From assembly GCA_016935665.1 (NCBI GenBank), contig JAFGQN010000016.1, positions 1 to 53,905 on the forward strand: a stretch of 53,905 nt of DNA. Reading direction: 5' to 3'. The stretch is from Deltaproteobacteria bacterium (GTDB taxonomy: Bacteria > Myxococcota_A > Polyangia > JAAYKL01). A model generated the notes under the pieces. The model was not told where the DNA came from. It saw nothing but the letters and a program-made list of their open reading frames with translations, and ran no database searches. Numbering within the stretch: the first letter of the stretch is position 1; every line of letters starts with the position of its first letter. This document shows positions 10,601 to 19,842 of the stretch, piece by piece. The position numbers and the translations under genes were made by a program.

Positions 10601-10805
10601 ATGTATCGGAGCCATCTGACGGCTGAAAGTTCAGTCCCGCCGAACCCGTCCCCGTATCCCATTCCGTTTGTGTATCGCCACGCTGACGCGTATTTGTATC
10701 CCGCATGTTCTCATACGGATTGTCATACTTAAAATCGCACGCCACCACCTGCAGCCCCATAAGCCAGATGGCAATTAATCTCCATCGAATGCGTTGTGTA
10801 TTCAT
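7641..10805 (-). CDS. Large surface lipoprotein: Asp/Ser/Thr linker, Ig-like, TSP3 and C-terminal Cys motif
   Basis: 1054 residues. A lipoprotein signal ends in LQVVAC. An acidic, low-complexity linker (about 35-150) is followed by a cadherin/Ig-like segment (about 153-250, with SVNWTPAPG). A thrombospondin type-3 calcium-binding repeat (DGDKFADTDDNCP, about 253-290) comes next, then a long beta-rich region with repeated W and GxW motifs that could be a propeller. The C-terminus is a compact Cys motif (CVCAIDSSCC..NWAEQC), a type seen repeatedly in exported proteins of Myxococcota and Planctomycetes. It is predicted to be anchored in the outer membrane and displayed on the surface; the ligand is unknown. 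It follows the caspase gene by 63 bases on the same strand. Confidence 0.85.
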   Translation of the reverse strand: MNTQRIRWRLIAIWLMGLQVVACDFKYDNPYENMRDTNTRQRGDTQTEWDTGTGSAGLNFQPSDGSDTFDRSFDSIVAFDSDTDISYKMETDTPYDSESGSDTGIDTEISSDSNENYDSSSEQGTEPDCETALDTGTSIDTGTVSDSDTAPVAIELILETAEEPSGMEGEEIIFSVTVQNGAPEGVVYSLSAAPLDAVIDSASGSVNWTPAPGSIGHVGRDKEVVFTVVADQSKPLGHGRLDVQVRVHSNMDGDKFADTDDNCPLVANNVQLDLDSDNVGMLCDPLIALPEFLLGKDTDSASDLATRVYATGTRGNSVVVLAGTRDGSSSAFGDVGAAGFWASEKQTVSGNDAVFATTSELSIHMFDEQVAWLDFGNGGLMSATREKFSDVRSSPVMDVCARQFGRALAVLGEAGGDDSAILLGEVSGELESLLTDVRIVEYGCGSKAGDSAWFIVKDDTGMSLVWLDEAGEELLRESGWTEITRVEMGTGAISDDRVWFRFFSDDETTDKDRIVLTGYVNGVVDTRTRIDKASGVSDGQLVQVRGHQGENVGYIDNGKYIWFYLHNEQNILQRCSIETGNCKDILGDFTFDSVIYVWPAGDFTYVGDAYNDNTPDLAINVGAAPDGDFEMIRYADGDWKWMPGSLLVHETLRTNNDGRMGAIELTKADRVPDLVTVWMSAGTLSGYYFEMQGVTSYDISIGRTWMDNWGKFWFTISPTTDGFQSAVYSCELINSEIAAVDCIKQGNLDTYDIELLDDGVGNWLLSSNSQMVSITNGMSVNSVGVSAEPQMLFASDVLSNSPCSWFYVQEDTNRYVLLNWCDGVFTNPVIEFSTVPRFSENHKDNSFYVSGRTGTGWQLYAVNGAALAPLATNLAAEPIFISSPRERNLWVIYQTAASSLMSTLEGKKLSHQVLWTDGQISLEPRSTLPTVRVTSAAGGEAICPVGSPHGRCFDLPIPGSGTLSLASEIAYNDACMGAAVLVSKKASKTPNSSAFLWKMTDEVAPANCCESHATPLCDSAAVTACVCAIDSSCCTDNWAEQCTNTVTNRCGFCK

Positions 10806-10868
10806 TGGGTATCACCATATGCCTTCTGTCCGATGACAAAAGGACTGCTTACAACCTGATATTTACTG

Positions 10869-12605
10869 TTAAAACGTTCCAGTCACTCCGGGAAACAACG
10901 CCCCATTTCCCATCCAGTGAAACTGAACCGCATTTTGCGCGGTGACCCGTTTTCTCATTTTGCGCTGCACAATTCGCTGCCGAATCAACAATGCGCCCCC
11001 AAGTACAGCCAGACCTGCCCCCGTTGCCCAGAACACGCGTGACGCGGTAAGCAGTTTTTCGCTGGAATCGCGGTGAGTTTTAATATCATCCAGTGCCGTG
11101 GCCTTTTTATAGTCATGCCACTCCGAGCGCCCCATGCCATAAAAAACGGTACCCATCACGCCAAAGACAAGGCCACTGCCCAGGCTGAGAACACCCATTC
11201 TGCGCTGAAAGACAAGGCGTTTGTCGACAGGCAAATCTGCAGGGCGAACGACCTCCACTGTGGTGACGCTGGGGCTGGCCGTTTCCACTTTCGCGGCGGA
11301 AGTATCCACTTTGGCGAGCTGCATTCCTGGCTCGGGGCGTTCGTCGGCAGTATCGTCCCGTTGCAATGATGCGTCGCCGGATTCCTGCCGCTGGGCCATA
11401 ACACCTCTGTAAAAGCCTTGACCGAATGGCAGCGAAAACAATTTTTTTCGAAACGTTTCTTCCACACTGCCGCGATGTCCATTTTGAGACGCTACAAATT
11501 GCAGTGAACTCAATTCAATCTGTAATACATCGGCTCCCACCATGGCCTCGTCGTTTTTTGCTGTTCGGATATAAAAGGGCGCCTTGCCCACCAACTTCAA
11601 CACAACGGGTTGCTCGGTAGAGTAATGCAAGTCGGCAAGCCGAACCCCACGCGCATCCTCCACATAATATTTTCCGGCAAACGATATTGGCATATTGAGA
11701 GTGGGCGCCTTTTTAAAATCGCTGATTCCCAAAAGAGGAACATCCACTTTCTGTTGAGGTGGGCGAAAAAAAACTTTAAGCCGGGCGTTGGGTACATCGA
11801 TAGCGGCATTGGCGGCATCCACACACGCGGCGGCCTCCGAATAACTGATGAAGCCATCATTGTTCACATCCCCGGCCCCCACCATTGCACTGCGAATTTC
11901 ATGAGAAAAAATACCCGATTCAAACCGTTGCCATTCGTGAGTTTCCGATTCATTTGAGGCCGCCAGAATAACCCCTGTATTGGGATATCGCGTCAGCATT
12001 TCCTTTTCAAGAAAATCTCTGACGTGCATTTTGTAGTCGCCGGATTTGTCGTTTCCCCCCCCGCGTTTGTTCACCATATAATACGCATGGCAGGCATCCA
12101 GAATAATATGATTGAAGGATGCCGGGGATTGGGCCACAATTTCCGAATACAATTCAGACCGCGTAAAGCGATGATCGAGTAGATTCAGGTACCCTTCCTG
12201 ATTGGCGCCAACATCGCCATGACCGGCATAAATAAAGTAGAAATGAACCTCACTGCCGCTCTGAACTGCTGATTCCATACGCGTAAAAAGTGTTTTCAGT
12301 GTCGCGCGCAGATTTTTATATGACGGGGGCACTGCCGCTTTTGCCGCTTCGATATAGCGACGCTGTTCCTCTGCCCCCAGGACGGTCAGCAACGACACCT
12401 CAACGCCGGCAGAGGTGAACATTTCAAAATATCGCGCACCATCATCGTCGGCATATCGCAAAGGGGGGACACCTTCATCCAGACTGTTATTATTGGCAAC
12501 AATAATCGCATAGCGACTCACATTGCTCGCATTCAAATCTTTCCCCGCAGCAATCCCGCAAAAAAGTACTACAATTCCAGTGATAAAAAAAGTAAACAAT
12601 CGCAT
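10869..12605 (-). CDS. Caspase-family (C14) peptidase with EF-hand loop and C-terminal membrane segments
   Basis: 578 residues from the ATG at 12605, chosen because it starts a signal peptide (MRLFTFFITGIVVLFCGIAA) and lies downstream of a promoter candidate that excludes the longer frame starting at 12683. The caspase p20 fold carries a catalytic dyad, His129 in YAGHGD and Cys172 in LDACHAYY. A canonical EF-hand loop (DVNNDGFISYSE, about 246-257) follows. A Ser/Pro/Thr-rich stretch and two hydrophobic segments near the C-terminus suggest membrane anchoring. The enzyme should cleave after basic or acidic residues in periplasmic targets, perhaps under calcium control (inference). It lies downstream of an ECF sigma/anti-sigma pair on the same strand, with its own likely promoter. 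Confidence 0.88.
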   Translation of the reverse strand: MRLFTFFITGIVVLFCGIAAGKDLNASNVSRYAIIVANNNSLDEGVPPLRYADDDGARYFEMFTSAGVEVSLLTVLGAEEQRRYIEAAKAAVPPSYKNLRATLKTLFTRMESAVQSGSEVHFYFIYAGHGDVGANQEGYLNLLDHRFTRSELYSEIVAQSPASFNHIILDACHAYYMVNKRGGGNDKSGDYKMHVRDFLEKEMLTRYPNTGVILAASNESETHEWQRFESGIFSHEIRSAMVGAGDVNNDGFISYSEAAACVDAANAAIDVPNARLKVFFRPPQQKVDVPLLGISDFKKAPTLNMPISFAGKYYVEDARGVRLADLHYSTEQPVVLKLVGKAPFYIRTAKNDEAMVGADVLQIELSSLQFVASQNGHRGSVEETFRKKLFSLPFGQGFYRGVMAQRQESGDASLQRDDTADERPEPGMQLAKVDTSAAKVETASPSVTTVEVVRPADLPVDKRLVFQRRMGVLSLGSGLVFGVMGTVFYGMGRSEWHDYKKATALDDIKTHRDSSEKLLTASRVFWATGAGLAVLGGALLIRQRIVQRKMRKRVTAQNAVQFHWMGNGALFPGVTGTF

Positions 12606-12678
12606 GATAACAAGATGCCCATTCACCCAGCACAGCTCGATATTTTCAGCCGATATGTTAGTATTCCAAATGAACCGA

Positions 12679-12708
12679 ATCATAACATAACTTTTTTATG
12701 ATTGTCGA
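12679..12708 (-). promoter_or_regulatory. Sigma-70-like promoter for the caspase gene
   Basis: On the minus strand TCGACA (12708-12703) is followed after 18 bases by TATGAT (12684-12679), with TG one base upstream of the -10. Transcription would start near 12672, about 67 bases before the chosen ATG at 12605. Confidence 0.5.
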
Positions 12709-12896
12709 GCGTTTGCAGCTTTTTCTGTCGATTGTTGATAAAAAGTTGCCAACTTGTTTATCCCAACCTTGCGAATTCCGGCCGATTCCTGTTGCAGTTG
12801 ATTGAATGAAAACATGGGGACTCAATAGGACAAATAACGCCGATACATCAGCTGAAGAATGACCGGCTCCACCACAAACGTTACCGAATCATGCAC

Positions 12897-13796
12897 TCAT
12901 TTTGTTGCGCCCACCGATGTGGTCCCGTTGATGTTAAATAAAAGAGAATACTCCGTTACTTCAATATTTGAAATTTTTAGAGGCAACGGTTTATTCACAT
13001 CGAGCATCTGCCCAGTTTGCCTCAATTCCAAAACGGCCCGTTCCACATCGTTCACCTGAATCGGGGTTTTAGAAAACAACGACAAAATGCGAAGTGGTCC
13101 TTCCTGATGATTTACCGCAAGCCGGATTCCGTCTCCCAACGGCTCATCCACACGGTCGCCAGCCACAGAAATACTCCTTTTCTTCCCGTAATCGGGATAA
13201 TACCAAAGCGGTTTTGCCACGTTCTCCTGAAGGCCAAACAACATCATATATCCCTTCTCCTTCTTTGCGTACGTGTACGTAAAAGTAATGGTATCACCTA
13301 TATCCAGACGGCTTTTCTCTCCAATTCCATCGTCTCCCGTGTTCACTGTAAACACCCTGAATCCCACATAAGAAGCCGACTTCCGGGATTCTCCACGCGC
13401 CGCCAACTGTTGCATTCCAGTAATGCGCACCTCGGACAAATCCACGCGATGGGATGCCGGATGCGCGGGCAACAGCAGCAGCAATACAAGAGTTGCAGCC
13501 ACTGCCCCCGCCACCGGAGCCAACCACTTGATGACACGTACGCGCCTTTGCTGGGCCCCTTCGTTGAGTTGGCCAAAAATCGCCTGCCCAGCGCGTTCCA
13601 CCGAAAAGTGGGAGACCGTGCCCCCCCGACCGGCCAATGCGCTCTCCAAAACAGAATATCGCTCATATATTTTTGCGCACGATGGGCATTCATGAAGCGA
13701 CTTCCACAATCGGACCATACTCCTGCCTTCCAGACCCCGGGCAAACAGCCGTCGGATCTGTTTTTCAGTGCGTCGATGGCTGTGGCTAAGTGACAT
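12897..13796 (-). CDS. Anti-sigma factor, membrane-bound, with DUF4384-like C-terminal domain
   Basis: 299 residues. The ATG shares one base with the sigma gene stop (TGATG) behind a strong GGAGG, so the two are translationally coupled. The N-terminal cytoplasmic part holds HECPSC, a zinc-finger-like site that departs from the usual anti-sigma Hx3Cx2C spacing. A membrane helix follows (VAGAVAATLVLLLLLPA, about 93-110), then a periplasmic beta-rich domain with WYYPDYGKKRSISV. That domain resembles the DUF4384 type found with bacterial caspases and is similar in style to the protein at 29996. The predicted role is to hold the sigma factor at the membrane and release it on an envelope cue. Confidence 0.78.
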   Translation of the reverse strand: MSLSHSHRRTEKQIRRLFARGLEGRSMVRLWKSLHECPSCAKIYERYSVLESALAGRGGTVSHFSVERAGQAIFGQLNEGAQQRRVRVIKWLAPVAGAVAATLVLLLLLPAHPASHRVDLSEVRITGMQQLAARGESRKSASYVGFRVFTVNTGDDGIGEKSRLDIGDTITFTYTYAKKEKGYMMLFGLQENVAKPLWYYPDYGKKRSISVAGDRVDEPLGDGIRLAVNHQEGPLRILSLFSKTPIQVNDVERAVLELRQTGQMLDVNKPLPLKISNIEVTEYSLLFNINGTTSVGATK

Positions 13797-14527
13797 CAGC
13801 AAAACCTCCCGTACGTCAGCAACGTTGCGACAATTAATTTCTCCACCCCTCTATCCCTGAAGGAATACCCTCCGAAATACCCACAGCTCTGCATAAATTG
13901 AAAAAACTGTTTTCGAATCTGCTGCTCATGTCGTTTCACCCGATAATCGGTCAGTTTGAGCGCAATAGCGGCGTCTTCAAGCGAACGTCCCTCAACAAAT
14001 CGAATCTGAAAAAACGTATTTAAGTCCGGGGCCAACCCCTCAAGAAACTGCTTAACCTGTTCTTCCAATTCCCTGTCGCCCGATAGCTGCTCCGGGGTTT
14101 TTGCCTCTCCATCCTTCACAAACTCACTGTCATCCACTTCGTTCAATTCCCGAACATCAATCCGACCCGGTTTTTCCTTGCGAAACAAATCCATCACCCG
14201 ATTTCGGGCAATGGTAAACAAATACGTTTTATATGGCCTTAAACCATCATAGGCCTGGCGGGCTTCATCTTTAAACGCTCGCATAAAAATATCCTGCACC
14301 GCATCCTCAATCTGCCAACTGGCCTGGTAGCCATTAAAGGCAAAATTTCGTCCTCTGGAATGAAAGGAAAATCCCTTTTTCAGAAAGGCAAACAACGCTT
14401 CCGCGTACTCAAAATACACCTGACGCAAGGCCACTTCATCGCCGCGCCTAAATGCATCCAATAGACTTCTATTATCTCGTAGCAAATCCATCTGATTCAT
14501 TCGTTTCACCGCAGTGTACCGGTTCAT
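13796..14527 (-). CDS. ECF-type RNA polymerase sigma factor
   Basis: 243 residues from the ATG at 14527. Other in-frame starts at 14551 (TTG), 14500 and 14491 are possible; none has a strong ribosome site. Region 2 is seen in DEVALRQVYFEYAEALFAFL and EDAVQDIFMRAF, with LFTIARNRVMDLFRKEK as the promoter-melting end. Region 4 is a helix-turn-helix ending in LKLTDYRVKRHEQQIRKQ. An insert of about 20 residues (SFHSRGRNFAFNGYQ) interrupts region 2, which is unusual. It is coupled to the membrane anti-sigma gene by a one-base overlap, and a caspase gene follows. Confidence 0.88.
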   Translation of the reverse strand: MNRYTAVKRMNQMDLLRDNRSLLDAFRRGDEVALRQVYFEYAEALFAFLKKGFSFHSRGRNFAFNGYQASWQIEDAVQDIFMRAFKDEARQAYDGLRPYKTYLFTIARNRVMDLFRKEKPGRIDVRELNEVDDSEFVKDGEAKTPEQLSGDRELEEQVKQFLEGLAPDLNTFFQIRFVEGRSLEDAAIALKLTDYRVKRHEQQIRKQFFQFMQSCGYFGGYSFRDRGVEKLIVATLLTYGRFC

Positions 14528-14744
14528 CCCGGCATTTTCTGCGGGTTTCAAAAAGCAATACGTTGCTGTAATGCGGTTCCAGCGATCTTTTTATTTTTTG
14601 CCATAAAATCGGCAAATCTTCATTTGTTTCATTAAAAAGCCCCAAACGCTTCACATGAGCCACTTTTTGTCCCGGCAGATACTCCATTCATGGTGGGCCA
14701 TTTGGCCCCGACAGGGAAAGTCACTAAATAAGGAGTATTCCCCA

Positions 14745-16178
14745 ATGCGACCAGGTTTCACGCTCAAACTTCACATGTTCCGCATCATCATCTGTCTCAT
14801 GGCGACGGTTTCAGGATGCACCAAATCAAAATCGCACGCCACTGCGACCGATTCCGCAACAGCATCGTCTGATGAACACCCATCTGATGCGGAAGATTCC
14901 GATTCCAACACAGGCCAAAGCACCGACGATGTCATCATCGACGGTAGAGATTGTCTGACCAATCCGGATTCATCTCTGGAAGAACTTGATGCACAACAAC
15001 TGTTTGATTTTGACCATGTACCCGCTTTCGACTTTTACCTGCCCGAGGACCAATGGGAATCTCTGCAGGCCAACGCCATGGATGAAAAGTACACTGCGGT
15101 GGATGCCTGCTTCGAAGGAAAGTATATCGGTAAAATCGGACTTCGGTTCAAAGGCTCCTTTGGCACATTATACGGATGCTTCGATGAAGAAACCGGAGAC
15201 CTGATTTGTCCGCGATTGAGCATGAAGTTGAAGTTCAGCAAGTATGATGACGATTTGCGCTTCTATGGACTGAAACGGCTCAATTTCAACGCCCATCGAT
15301 ACGATGACACCATGATGAGGGAAAAACTGGCGTACGACCTGTACCGCTCGGCAGGCGTAATGGCGCCGCGGTCCGCCTGGTCGGTGGTGCGCGTCAATGA
15401 TCGGTCGTATGGGCTGTATGGCATGGTGGAAGAACTGGATGGCCGCTTTACCCAGGACCGATGGCCCGATTATCCCAATGGCAATCTGTACAAGGAAATG
15501 TGGCCCACCGATGCAGATGAAACGCAATTGACAGATAGCCTGCGCACCAATGAAGACAACGCAGATGTCAGCAGTTTTGTGGAATTCGCAGAGGCGATTA
15601 ACGCCGCAAAGGACGACGCCGAGGTGCTCGATGTTCTTAGCGATTACACCGATCTCGATTTATGGGCCAGATACATGGCTGTGGATGAAGCCATCCTCAG
15701 TTATGACGGCGTAACGTATTTCTTCACGGACGACGGTGTATGGAGTCACAATCACAACTACTACTTTTATGAGGATGCACCTGGACACTTCGCCCTTCTT
15801 CCCTGGGATGCGGAATCCTCTTTCTGGATTAATCCCGATCACGCCACCCCCCATTGGACTGAAATTCCAGATAACTGCCTGGACACTTACCCGTACTGGG
15901 GGGGATTGGCCACAGCGCCTGGATGCAATCCCATATTCCGCGCGCTGCAAACCGATTTGCCCAGATGGCGCAGCGCCGCCCGCAAACTGCTGGACGGTCC
16001 ATTTGACCAGGACACCATGATTTCCAGAATCGACAAATACGAAGCCTTCATCGGTAAATTTGCCGAAGCTAAAGAGACCCCAAAAGAATACGGCACATTT
16101 AAACTATCCGTCGATGACCTGAGACGAACCGTTAAAGAACTGTGGTCCCGACTGGATGCGCAGTCAGAAGAGGAATAA
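14745..16178 (+). CDS. CotH-kinase family lipoprotein
   Basis: 477 residues from the ATG at 14745, chosen for AGGAGT 8 bases upstream and a lipoprotein signal that then ends in TVSGC (C25). A short Ser/Thr/Asp linker leads to a CotH domain: Arg/Lys-rich strands GLRFKGSFGTLYG and KLKFSKYDDDLRFYGLKRLN, REKLAYDLYRSAGV, and the family's metal/ATP site in ALLPWDAESSFW. CotH proteins are atypical kinases, best known in spore coats but common on the surface of Myxococcota, where they phosphorylate secreted proteins or polymers. An exported kinase needs extracellular ATP, so its real substrate here is uncertain. Confidence 0.88.
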   Translation: MRPGFTLKLHMFRIIICLMATVSGCTKSKSHATATDSATASSDEHPSDAEDSDSNTGQSTDDVIIDGRDCLTNPDSSLEELDAQQLFDFDHVPAFDFYLPEDQWESLQANAMDEKYTAVDACFEGKYIGKIGLRFKGSFGTLYGCFDEETGDLICPRLSMKLKFSKYDDDLRFYGLKRLNFNAHRYDDTMMREKLAYDLYRSAGVMAPRSAWSVVRVNDRSYGLYGMVEELDGRFTQDRWPDYPNGNLYKEMWPTDADETQLTDSLRTNEDNADVSSFVEFAEAINAAKDDAEVLDVLSDYTDLDLWARYMAVDEAILSYDGVTYFFTDDGVWSHNHNYYFYEDAPGHFALLPWDAESSFWINPDHATPHWTEIPDNCLDTYPYWGGLATAPGCNPIFRALQTDLPRWRSAARKLLDGPFDQDTMISRIDKYEAFIGKFAEAKETPKEYGTFKLSVDDLRRTVKELWSRLDAQSEEE

Positions 16179-16229
16179 TAGACAACACCGCGTCGCACCC
16201 GGACCCGGACGACCATCCCAATCAACATC

Positions 16230-16265
16230 AAAAAAAGAGGCAATTCCCAAATAAGGAATTGCCCC
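16230..16265 (-). terminator. Rho-independent terminator of the transporter/acs unit
   Basis: A perfect 9-bp stem, GGCAATTCC (16239-16247) with GGAATTGCC (16255-16263), has a 7-base loop. Read on the minus strand it is followed by TCTTTTTTT. It lies about 30 bases after the acs stop codon. Confidence 0.9.
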
Positions 16266-16292
16266 TTTCATACTAAAAAAAACAGTCAGTGA

Positions 16293-18245
16293 CTATTTGC
16301 GTGGGTCGCGGGCGATGAGGTCTTCCACAACAGACGGATCGGCCAGTGTGGAGGTATCACCGATTGTGCCGGTATCGTTTTCAGCAATCTTGCGCAGAAT
16401 ACGGCGCATGATTTTGCCGGAACGGGTCTTGGGCAGACCGGGCGCCCAGTGAATCACGTCGGGACTGGCGATTGGTCCAATCTCCGTACGAACGTGTGCA
16501 ACCAACTCTTTTTTCAACGCATCCGTATATTCCTCGCCAACAATCAGAGTCACGTAAGCGTAAATGCCCTGGCCTTTGATGTCGTGGGGGAAACCAACCA
16601 CTGCCGCCTCAGCCACTTTGGGATGAGATACCAGTGCGCTCTCAACTTCAGCGGTTCCCATGCGGTGACCGGATACGTTGATAACATCGTCTACACGACC
16701 GGTAATCCAGTAGTAGCCATCCTCGTCACGACGGGCGCCGTCACCGGTGAAGTAGAACCCTTTGTACATGTCGAAATAGGTTTCTTCGAAACGATCGTGA
16801 TCGCCGTAAACCGTACGCATCTGGCCAGGCCAGGGCTGGCTGATGGCAAGAACGCCCGAAGCCACGGTTTCGGTAATCTCTTTACCGCTTTCGGGCTCAA
16901 GAATAACGGGTTTCACCCCAAAGAAAGGCAGTGTGGCGCTGCCGGGCTTGGTTGCCCATGCACCGGGCAGGGGCGTAATCAGAATGCCACCGGTCTCGGT
17001 CTGCCACCAGGTATCCACGATGGGACATTTTTCATTGCCCACATTTTTATGATACCACATCCATGCTTCGGGATTGATGGGCTCACCCACGGATCCCAGC
17101 AGTTTAAGACTGGAAAGGTCGTGTTTTTGAGTCCAGCTTTCCCCCTGAGCCATCAACGCGCGAATCGCGGTGGGCGCAGTGTAGAACTGATTCACTTTGT
17201 GTTTGGCGCACACTTCCCAGAAACGATCGGGCTCGGGATAAGTGGGAACGCCTTCGAACATGATAGAGGTGGCGCCGTTTTGCAGCGGTCCATACACGAT
17301 GTAGGAGTGACCGGTTACCCAGCCAATGTCAGCTGTACACCAGTAAATATCGCCATCGTGATAATCGAAAATGTATTTGTGGGTAATGGCGGTGTACACC
17401 ATGTAGCCACCCACGTTATGCTGAACACCTTTGGGTTTGCCAGTGGAACCGGAGGTGTACAGGATGAACAAGGGATCTTCGGCATCCATTTCTTCGCAGG
17501 GACAATCGGCGGATACTTTGGCCATCTCGTCTTCCCACCACATATCGCGACCTTCCTGCATGGGAACTTCAACGCCGGTACGTTTTACAACGATAATTTT
17601 TTTAACGCAGCTTGCTTTGTCAGCGGCTTTGTCGGCATTGGTTTTCATGGGCACATTGTTTTTGGTGCCGCGCAGACCGGTGTCCTGAGTTACAACAATT
17701 TTGCAGTCCGAGTCGGTGCAACGGTCTGCAAGGGCGTCTGGAGAAAAGGCGCCAAAACAAATAGAGTGAACAGCGCCAATACGGGCACAGGCCATCATGG
17801 CCACAGCCAGCTCGGGGATCATCTGCATGTACAGAGAAACACGGTCGCCTTTTTTTACACCATTGGCTTTAAGCACATTGGCAAACCTGCTCACCTGCTC
17901 GTGCATCTCTTTGTAGGTAATCTTTCTTACTTCAGAGGGGTCATTGCCTTCCCAGATAATGGCAACCTGGTCCCCACGGGTATCCAGGTGTCTATCGAGG
18001 CAGTTGTAGGTAATGTTGGTTTTGGCGCCGGCGAACCACTCAATCTTGATTTTGCCTTCGCGGCGATCGTAATTGTAGTTCCATACCTTGTCCCATTTTT
18101 TAAACCAGTGAAAATTCTCGGCCTGCTCTGCCCAGAAGCTTTCGGGGTCATTAATGGACTTGTCGTACATTGCCTTGTACTCGTCCATACTTTTAATCCA
18201 TGCTTTCTCACGAAATTCTGCAATCGGTTCGAATTTATCTGCCAT
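16293..18245 (-). CDS. acs: Acetyl-CoA synthetase (AMP-forming)
   Basis: 650 residues, the usual length of Acs, from the ATG at 18245 behind GAGGAG with 7-base spacing; the longer in-frame start is not supported. The family motifs are all present: [11 protein letters not shown] (P-loop), [28 protein letters not shown] hinge region, and the C-terminal TRSGKIMRR whose Lys is the catalytic residue and the usual site of regulatory acetylation. It converts acetate, ATP and CoA to acetyl-CoA in the cytoplasm. It is the second gene after an OFA-family transporter on the same strand (82 bases apart), consistent with joint uptake and activation of acetate or a related acid. Confidence 0.97.
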   Translation of the reverse strand: MADKFEPIAEFREKAWIKSMDEYKAMYDKSINDPESFWAEQAENFHWFKKWDKVWNYNYDRREGKIKIEWFAGAKTNITYNCLDRHLDTRGDQVAIIWEGNDPSEVRKITYKEMHEQVSRFANVLKANGVKKGDRVSLYMQMIPELAVAMMACARIGAVHSICFGAFSPDALADRCTDSDCKIVVTQDTGLRGTKNNVPMKTNADKAADKASCVKKIIVVKRTGVEVPMQEGRDMWWEDEMAKVSADCPCEEMDAEDPLFILYTSGSTGKPKGVQHNVGGYMVYTAITHKYIFDYHDGDIYWCTADIGWVTGHSYIVYGPLQNGATSIMFEGVPTYPEPDRFWEVCAKHKVNQFYTAPTAIRALMAQGESWTQKHDLSSLKLLGSVGEPINPEAWMWYHKNVGNEKCPIVDTWWQTETGGILITPLPGAWATKPGSATLPFFGVKPVILEPESGKEITETVASGVLAISQPWPGQMRTVYGDHDRFEETYFDMYKGFYFTGDGARRDEDGYYWITGRVDDVINVSGHRMGTAEVESALVSHPKVAEAAVVGFPHDIKGQGIYAYVTLIVGEEYTDALKKELVAHVRTEIGPIASPDVIHWAPGLPKTRSGKIMRRILRKIAENDTGTIGDTSTLADPSVVEDLIARDPRK

Positions 18246-18327
18246 GAGTCGACTCCTCTTTCTCCGGGGGTATCTCCCCCTTCTATTTACAATTCCGTAT
18301 CGCAGCAAACTGCGAAAAGTAACAAAT

Positions 18328-19581
18328 TCAAGCGACCTGTTTAGCCGGCTTAATCAGCGCGGCAACAACAGCGGCTGCCAACACCGCCACACCGCAAATG
18401 GTAAATGCCAGCGGGAAGTTCCCCATATCGCCGAGCTTACCCCCCATGATGGGACCGGCGATGCCGCCAACACCGTATGCCAAAAATACCCAGGGGTAGT
18501 TCTGACCAACAAATTTATTTCCAAATGTATCTGCGGTAATCGAGGGAAAAAGTGCAAAGTTACCGCCAAAGTTAAATCCGATAATGGTGGCGCCCAGATA
18601 CAGCAGATATTCGCTGCCGGCCATCATTGGGAACGCCAGAACGACGACACCCTGCGTTGCCAGCATAATAATAATGGACAGTTTTCGGCCCAGTTTGTCA
18701 CTCATCGCTCCCCAAAGAATTCGCCCCAAACCATTAGCGATGGAAAAGAAGTACGCCATGGCCGCTCCGGAAATGGCACTGGACTCCGCTTCTGAATAGC
18801 CATTTTTACCAAGGGCCTCCATTGGGAACAGCTTCATTAGGCCAATACTCATCAGACCGGCGCCGCCACCTGCCACAAAGCACAGAAAAATCATGTAGAA
18901 TTGTGGCGTTTTCAGCATTTCGCCAGACGTAAAATCCAGCGCACCGGACGCTAATTTACCTTCTTTGGGGATAGGTGGATTCCAACCTGCTGGTTTCCAC
19001 CCGTCGGGAGGAAACACCATAAAAATACCGCCGATAACAACCATTAACATGAAAGCAATGCCGTAAATGAGAAATGTCTGAGACAATCCAAGGGTCGCAA
19101 TCAGGTTACCAACCGAACCGGCCAACTTTACCCATAGCATAGCTCCAAAACCAAAACCCGCCACCGCCAGCCCCATTATCAGGCCTTTTTTATCGGGAAA
19201 CCATCGAGTTCCCACAGCAATAGGCACCACATAGGCAAGACCTATTCCAGAACCGCCAATCACACCAACTAAAATCAGAATTGCCCAATAGCTGGTACCT
19301 CCCACAAGACCGGCCAGTACGTATCCCAATCCAAGTACGATGCCACCGGTAATCGCCAGTTTCCTCGGACCGACTTTAGGCATCAGCCGCCCGGCAAATA
19401 CCATTACAACTGCAAAAAAAGCCAGCCCTGCCGCAAAAACATTCTGAGTCTGACCTTTTTCCCATCCTTTCAAAACGAGTTCCGGTGTAAATACGGACCA
19501 GGCGTAAATAGCCCCCAGCGCCAGCTGAATTAAAATTGCCCCAACCACCGCGAGCCAGCGGTTCATTACTTTTTCCGACAT
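18328..19581 (-). CDS. OFA-family (oxalate/formate) major facilitator transporter
   Basis: 417 residues with about 12 hydrophobic segments. The MFS signature [13 protein letters not shown] lies after the second helix and SDKLGRKLS in the cytoplasmic loop after helix 8. [20 protein letters not shown] at the N-terminus is characteristic of the OFA subgroup, which moves small monocarboxylates such as formate, oxalate, acetate or pyruvate. An AAAGGA ribosome site is 9 bases upstream. Its place directly before acs suggests acetate or another acid that feeds acetyl-CoA. Confidence 0.9.
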   Translation of the reverse strand: MSEKVMNRWLAVVGAILIQLALGAIYAWSVFTPELVLKGWEKGQTQNVFAAGLAFFAVVMVFAGRLMPKVGPRKLAITGGIVLGLGYVLAGLVGGTSYWAILILVGVIGGSGIGLAYVVPIAVGTRWFPDKKGLIMGLAVAGFGFGAMLWVKLAGSVGNLIATLGLSQTFLIYGIAFMLMVVIGGIFMVFPPDGWKPAGWNPPIPKEGKLASGALDFTSGEMLKTPQFYMIFLCFVAGGGAGLMSIGLMKLFPMEALGKNGYSEAESSAISGAAMAYFFSIANGLGRILWGAMSDKLGRKLSIIIMLATQGVVVLAFPMMAGSEYLLYLGATIIGFNFGGNFALFPSITADTFGNKFVGQNYPWVFLAYGVGGIAGPIMGGKLGDMGNFPLAFTICGVAVLAAAVVAALIKPAKQVA

Positions 19582-19842
19582 TTATGCGTTCCTTTCAATT
19601 GCGAATCTGGATAAAAAATCAGGTGTGTATGAACAGAATCCATATTGAACAGTACCTCAGTAGCACTCAAAAATTTTTCATGAACCTACTCCTAAAAATG
19701 GTTTCTATCAAACGCTAATCAGAGTTTTTCAATCATTATTTTTCATCGATGCATCAGCAAACGTGACAGGGAGAAAATGGACTTTGGCCACGTGGGAACC
19801 CTTTAGGAATTTGTTCACTTACAATGATTTAGAGATGAAACA

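Noticed and set aside
16449-18344. A 631-codon open frame on the plus strand opposite acs
   Set aside because: It is an antisense shadow: acs has all family motifs on the other strand, and this frame has none and no ribosome site.
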